Assembly: GCA_014898415.1 (NCBI GenBank)
Contig: RCTD01000003.1
Location: forward strand, 1,054,001-1,118,000
Source of the DNA: Stromatinia cepivora
Taxonomy: Eukaryota; Ascomycota; Leotiomycetes; Helotiales; Sclerotiniaceae
Direction of reading: 5' to 3'
Length of the DNA stretch: 64,000 nt
Part shown: piece after piece, positions 59,749 through 64,000 of the stretch
Position numbering within the stretch: the stretch's first letter is position 1
Layout of the letters: each line of letters opens with the position of its first letter
Translations under genes and position numbers: made by a program
The notes under the pieces: model-generated
The model's input: the letters and a program-made list of their open reading frames with translations, nothing else
Told to the model about the DNA's origin: nothing
Database searches by the model: none

Positions 59749-60345
59749 CTACAAAACAATCCCCCCCAAACCCCTCTCACGCAAAAGTCCATTAACAGAT
59801 TCCAAAATACCCTCAACAGCAGTAGCAATCTCATGAATCAAGCCAAAATCACCATCGCGTTGAGGAAGACGGATGTAGTTGAGGACTGGGGTGAGGACGG
59901 GATTGAGAAGTTTGTAGACTACGGTTAATCCAGCGATGATGAGTTTGCAGGTAGCTGAAGGTATTTTTGTTACTTATTTCTCGAGGGGAGTTAAAAAGAG
60001 AAGGGAAGGCAGGGAAAGAAGAGGTGAGGGGAAGGGGGTATACATACAATCCAAAGACTACCAATAAGATCCGAAAGTACCTGCACGATTTGGAGAACAA
60101 TAGTCTCGACGTCACGTATATCTTTCGGGAGTAGAGCGGCGGTAGGCGTAGCCGAGATTTCTGGAAGGAAGAAGCTGAAAAAGCAGGGAGTTCTGATGCA
60201 TCTCTTGGATTGATAGCGGTAGGCGCAGCCGAGGATCCTGAGGGGGTGGAAGCTGAGGCTACGGGGACTTCTTCTGAGGCCCAGCCTTTGGGAGCGGCGA
60301 AGAGTTTGCGCTCAGGCCGAGAAGGGCGATGAGTCTTGCTTTTAG
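59749..60345 (-). pseudogene. Small secreted-protein gene broken by frameshifts
   Basis: The 3' exon is clear: CKLIIAGLTVVYKLLNPVLT then GDFGLIHEIATAVEGILESV to a TAG at 59749, preceded by a CAG acceptor near 59957. Upstream, KDIRDVETIVLQIVQVLSDL (about 60140-60080) fits as the preceding exon with a GTAGTC donor. Still further 5', ATG CAC at about 60345 is followed one frame away by KARLIALLGLSA, a typical secretion signal, and in a third frame by LFAAPKGWASEEVPVASAST. At least two shifts are needed to connect signal, body and tail. A diverged repeat TPTA(A/I)xPxD occurs twice. Likely a helical secreted or surface protein that has lost its frame; family not recognised. Confidence 0.5.
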
Positions 60346-62185
60346 TGCATTTTGAGGTTATACCAGGACTTAGAGGATTGAAGAATTGGGGAATTAACTA
60401 AGAAATGGGAGGAGACCATGCGTGTATATACTTTGTAAGGGCGTGGGGTATTAATGAAAGTGTGGAAGTTGGATTTTTGAGTAAGAGCAGAAGTGCGTTG
60501 GTGAGGTAAATGATGGGGGATATATACTCGATGTACAAAATTCCCTATAAATTTTATATTACGATCACGACATAACTCCAGTCCAGGGAAGGATGCTTGA
60601 AAGGGGAAGAAGGTATAAACTATGGAATCTGCGGGAAATTCCGATGGTGGTATATTTGGAGATTTAACACTGAACATATGAGACTTCCTCCCTAAGCAAC
60701 GACATTATCCACCTTTTTGAGTCACTTACCGTCCAAATTCTATCACGTTGAGAGCATATACACACGGTGCCAACATCTCTGAACATAGGACTATCCAAGT
60801 AAGAAAACTCATGTGTACTTGCGGATCCACTCCATATTCTGATATGCTGGGCGCCACGATTAATACAATTCTTGAAATGCATACAGCCCCTACAGGAGCC
60901 TAGGAACAGAAAATAAGAAGAGACAAGAAATTAAAGATCACAAACGGAAACGAGTCAAGATGAACAAACATACACAGGACAACTCCATGATCGCGAATGC
61001 GATCGCCCTAATATCTTACATCGACGCAACGACTTTGCCATAGTTATGAATGTAAACATATGAGAATCATCAAACAAAGCATTCATCCAGAAAAACTTCT
61101 CAATTATGTCCAAAACTGCAAAGATTGATATCAAATAAAACTGTGGTCTATGATGAGGTGACACAAAAGTATATTTTTCAACGGCGACGCTACAGGGAGC
61201 GAGCGAATTCACCGATAGGCCATGTATCAGTCAATGCAACTTTATTTCTGAAGTTGCAGATCATCAACTTTTTTAATATTGATCTACGCTGTCAAAAATA
61301 ATCTCACTTCAATGCGTTGATAACATACGGAGTGCACATACGCATACTTCACTATCCGGGGAGTTCCCCATTAATACCATTATCATTCGAGCAGATTTCC
61401 AGAAACAAGTAGCTATAGTTTCGAGCATTGATAGATATCGGACGACTCCGCACATTAGCAACGATAGTTCGGTACGCTAATTGAAGAAGTTTAGCTCTAT
61501 GTATTTCATTCAGTCAGCTATTGAATAACCACGCCACTTCAAGTTGTTGGAGATAAGTAATAAGTTTCAGCAACAAATGTAAGATCTTACGATAAATTAA
61601 TACACGATGAATTAACACACCATATATAGTCAGTCGTAAGATCTTAGGATAACATTTCAGCAAGTGTGAACGATAAATAACGACGAGTCGGAATGACACC
61701 ATATTAGGTTTTCATAAGATCTTAGAATAAACTCAAAATAGAAACAGGAAGGAAGAGACGAATCGATAAGCAACAAGAGAAGAATGTCCTAGTGGGCGCT
61801 TGATCAATCAGATGCTAGCGCCACATTAGTTTCAAGCACGATTGTCCGAAACATGGGCCCCTGGATATAACCCCTGTCAGAAGCGAATGTTTAAAAAATC
61901 CCATGAATCTTTTACTGTGTAGTCTATGGAACGATTGAAATTTAAGTATCTAAATCACTATCTAGCAAACCGTCAAAGGAATGTCTAAATATGGCGGAGT
62001 AAATTATTCATACCCTGTACAATCTAGGTAAAAGAAAACCGCCCCGTGAAAAGGACAAAAATAAACAAAACAACACCACCTACACCTAGGTATCTATACC
62101 TATACCACCACTCCAGTAAGCAACTGCAAAATGAGAAACCCATAACAACATAAAGCAACCATCCAACTATCAAACAACCACCTAT
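60346..62185. other. Intergenic, no supported gene
   Basis: Only short frames. The palindrome TAAGATCTTA occurs three times, at 61580-61589, 61637-61646 and 61715-61724. The last 150 bases are the 3' region of the GMC gene. Confidence 0.5.
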
Positions 62186-64000
62186 CTATCTATAACTCGT
62201 CCCTGCAGCATCCTGTTCAATAATAACCGCCGCCGCCTTCTCACTAACCATATAAATGGGCACCGCAATATAGAAACCCGGAATCTTAGGGAAAACACTA
62301 GCATCCACGACTCTCAAACCACTCGTCCCTCTAACCCTGAAACTACTATCCAAAACCGCCATTTCGTCATCATCAGCACCAATAGGATTAGTGCAAGAGA
62401 TGTGGTGACCCCAAGCCTCATCCTGAATGAATTCCTTAAGTTCTTCTTCTGTAGAAACATCTGCTCCGGGCCACGTCTCGTTGAATGAACCGTCGAGAGG
62501 AACGAGACTGTTCATTACTTGACGGGAGAAAGACATGCCTTCGTACATTGCTTGGAGATCTTTTTCCCAGGCATCATCGACGGTAGTGCCTTCGTCGAAG
62601 GAGTGCATTTGGATAAGAGGAGTATCGAGAGGGTCGGATGAACGAAGAGTAACTGTACCGGCGGTATTGCGAGCGTGGGCTTTAAGTGTAATCCAACTCC
62701 AGTGTAGAGCATCGCCGAGAGCTGGACCGGAATAGCCTGGATAATAGCCGTGGAAATTAGCTGGGGCGCCGGAAATGAGGAGATCGGGATCTTGTTCTGC
62801 TGTGCTAGATCGTAGGATCACGGCGAGTGGGAGACCAGGTGTGGCGTAAAGTCCTGCATCTTCAGTGTCGTTTTGCCATTGAGTTAGACATGGATCATCA
62901 GAAGTTGTGAGGAAAGTACAGCCTTTAGCGATTGAGAAATCGACGTCGGATTCTGAGATAAGAGTTGTTTCGTAACGGTCTTGCATGTTTGTGCCGACAC
63001 CTGGAAGATCAACCACAACTGGGATATTGAATGATTCGAGTTCAGCTTTTGGTCCGACTCCACTGAGCTTGAGAAGTTGAGGACTGTTGTAAGTACCGCC
63101 TGAAATGATGACTTCCTTTCTCGCATTGACACTGCCAGGGATACCCGCAGTGGCATTTTTTCCAGCTCTTGGGTCGGCTCTGTACAAGCTCTTGCCTTCC
63201 AAAAAGTCGACTCCGAGCGCTCGAGGTGTGGCGTCGTTTGAAAATCGGATCTTTGTAACAAATGTATTGAGTTTCAGGGTCAAGCCATACTTCTTAGATC
63301 CGTCTGTATTGACCGCATTTACTGTTTCGAGAATGAAGTTTCTAGCACCATTTCTTGTTCTTCCATCAACAGCAATTGGAATCTGATATAATCCAGTAGT
63401 ATTATCGCGCGTAGGTAATGGATTGTTGGGGTCAAGATTGACGATCTGGTTGAAGCCTTCAGCAGTCGAAAGAATTGAGTCAGAAGCATTTACTGCCAAG
63501 GCCTCAGCAGCAGAAAGAACAATCGAGTTGATCTTTTGGTCTTGAACAATCATAGTCTGGTTGGTCGCACTTGTGTGGAACCATCCATCAAAGCCGTGCC
63601 CAGGAGTATCCTCTGGGAGATAATCGCAATGCTCCATCTTTTCAAAATATGTTCGCATGTTGTCAGGGGCCCAAGAATCGTCACCAGTAATGTCTGCAAT
63701 GTATTGCCAATCGCTCTCGTGTGGGTAGATTGAGATCATAGCGTTGTGGTTTGAGCAACCACCAAGAGTTCCAGCTCGGGGATACCAGATACCAAGTGGC
63801 TCTGCATCCGCTGGGGGATCCAACCCGACATAGTAGTCTCCGTCAGTAGTTTGGTAAGTCATTTTCGTATCCTTCTTTTGACGTTCAAGATCGGAATAGT
63901 GATGTACAAAGAAGTTCCATCGCTGCGCTTCTATTTCCGTCGATGCAAATTGGAAGAGAGGCAATTCAGCAAGCAGATCCTCTCCTTGGTCATCTCCAGC
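62186..64000 (-). CDS. GMC-family oxidoreductase (glucose oxidase/choline dehydrogenase type), 5' end missing
   Basis: The frame is open from the right edge to a stop at 62186; 604 residues are visible and the N-terminus with the Rossmann GxGxxG lies outside. Visible features: the FAD-contact region YPRAGTLGGCSNHNAMISIY, the GMC signature GGTYNSPQLLKLSGVGP (the PS00624 region), GVGTNMQDRYE, and the C-terminal active site with the catalytic His of WGHHISCTNPIGA followed by RVRGTSGLRVVDASVFPKIP. Several Asn-x-Ser/Thr sites suit a secreted glycoprotein, as many fungal members are, but the signal peptide region is absent. Substrate (sugar, aryl alcohol or other) cannot be told. No intron is needed within the visible part. 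Confidence 0.9.
   Translation of the reverse strand, partial: AGDDQGEDLLAELPLFQFASTEIEAQRWNFFVHHYSDLERQKKDTKMTYQTTDGDYYVGLDPPADAEPLGIWYPRAGTLGGCSNHNAMISIYPHESDWQYIADITGDDSWAPDNMRTYFEKMEHCDYLPEDTPGHGFDGWFHTSATNQTMIVQDQKINSIVLSAAEALAVNASDSILSTAEGFNQIVNLDPNNPLPTRDNTTGLYQIPIAVDGRTRNGARNFILETVNAVNTDGSKKYGLTLKLNTFVTKIRFSNDATPRALGVDFLEGKSLYRADPRAGKNATAGIPGSVNARKEVIISGGTYNSPQLLKLSGVGPKAELESFNIPVVVDLPGVGTNMQDRYETTLISESDVDFSIAKGCTFLTTSDDPCLTQWQNDTEDAGLYATPGLPLAVILRSSTAEQDPDLLISGAPANFHGYYPGYSGPALGDALHWSWITLKAHARNTAGTVTLRSSDPLDTPLIQMHSFDEGTTVDDAWEKDLQAMYEGMSFSRQVMNSLVPLDGSFNETWPGADVSTEEELKEFIQDEAWGHHISCTNPIGADDDEMAVLDSSFRVRGTSGLRVVDASVFPKIPGFYIAVPIYMVSEKAAAVIIEQDAAGTSYR

Noticed and set aside
1..64000. 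CRISPR arrays, operons, bacterial-type promoters, rRNA
   Set aside because: The sequence is fungal nuclear DNA; no such structures were seen, and tandem repeats present are minisatellites without unique spacers.

Overview
The window is nuclear DNA of a filamentous ascomycete. Genes are dispersed, on both strands and mostly single-exon or interrupted by introns of about 40-100 bp with GTAAGT/GTATGT-type donors, CTAAC/CTAAT branch sites and YAG acceptors. The gene set (GH16 glucanase with a GPI-type tail, GMC oxidoreductase, caspase-like protein, PTH11/rhodopsin-type relic, WD40 relic) and a Fot1/pogo-like foldback element fit a Leotiomycete such as the Botrytis/Sclerotinia group. That placement is inference; no marker gene was available to prove it. 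Intron-exon structures given here were worked out by hand from frame, splice signals and family conservation.

Left half (1-28 kb) is gene-poor and full of decayed sequence. It opens with the C-terminal part of a WD40 protein broken by one TAA. A decayed minus-strand gene follows in which a roughly 35-residue repeat seems to sit in separate exons (2.8-3.9 kb), next to a perfect 78-bp tandem duplication. Then come a membrane J-domain protein with an expanding acidic tail (10.8-11.7 kb), a 0.4-kb AT-rich inverted-repeat element (14.3-14.7 kb), a tandem repeat whose copies differ mostly by C-to-T and G-to-A changes, as in repeat-induced point mutation (RIP), two single-pass membrane proteins of unknown function (15.6-17.1 and 25.0-26.2 kb), a Gln-rich coiled-coil protein (21.3-22.5 kb) and several gene fragments.

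Right half (28-64 kb) carries the conserved genes: a large coiled-coil protein with a PP1-docking-like motif (28.6-31.0), a caspase-like protein with an intact His/Cys dyad (32.7-35.3), a galactose mutarotase (36.0-37.1), a cytochrome b5-acyl-CoA dehydrogenase fusion (37.8-39.6), a secreted GH16 glucanase (40.9-43.0), a foldback MITE (45.4-46.0), a GNAT acetyltransferase (46.0-46.9), a decayed rhodopsin-type receptor (48.3-49.2), a MYND-finger protein (49.7-50.6), an SPT10-like regulator (53.8-55.7), the chaperonin subunit CCT7 (56.3-58.1), a frameshifted small secreted-protein gene (59.7-60.3) and the 3' part of a GMC oxidoreductase that runs off the right edge.

The genes do not form an evident pathway or biosynthetic cluster. 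Housekeeping genes (cct7, mutarotase, acyl-CoA dehydrogenase, SPT10-like) are interleaved with fast-evolving, accessory or dead genes. The dominant theme of the accessory parts is decay by point mutation towards A/T.
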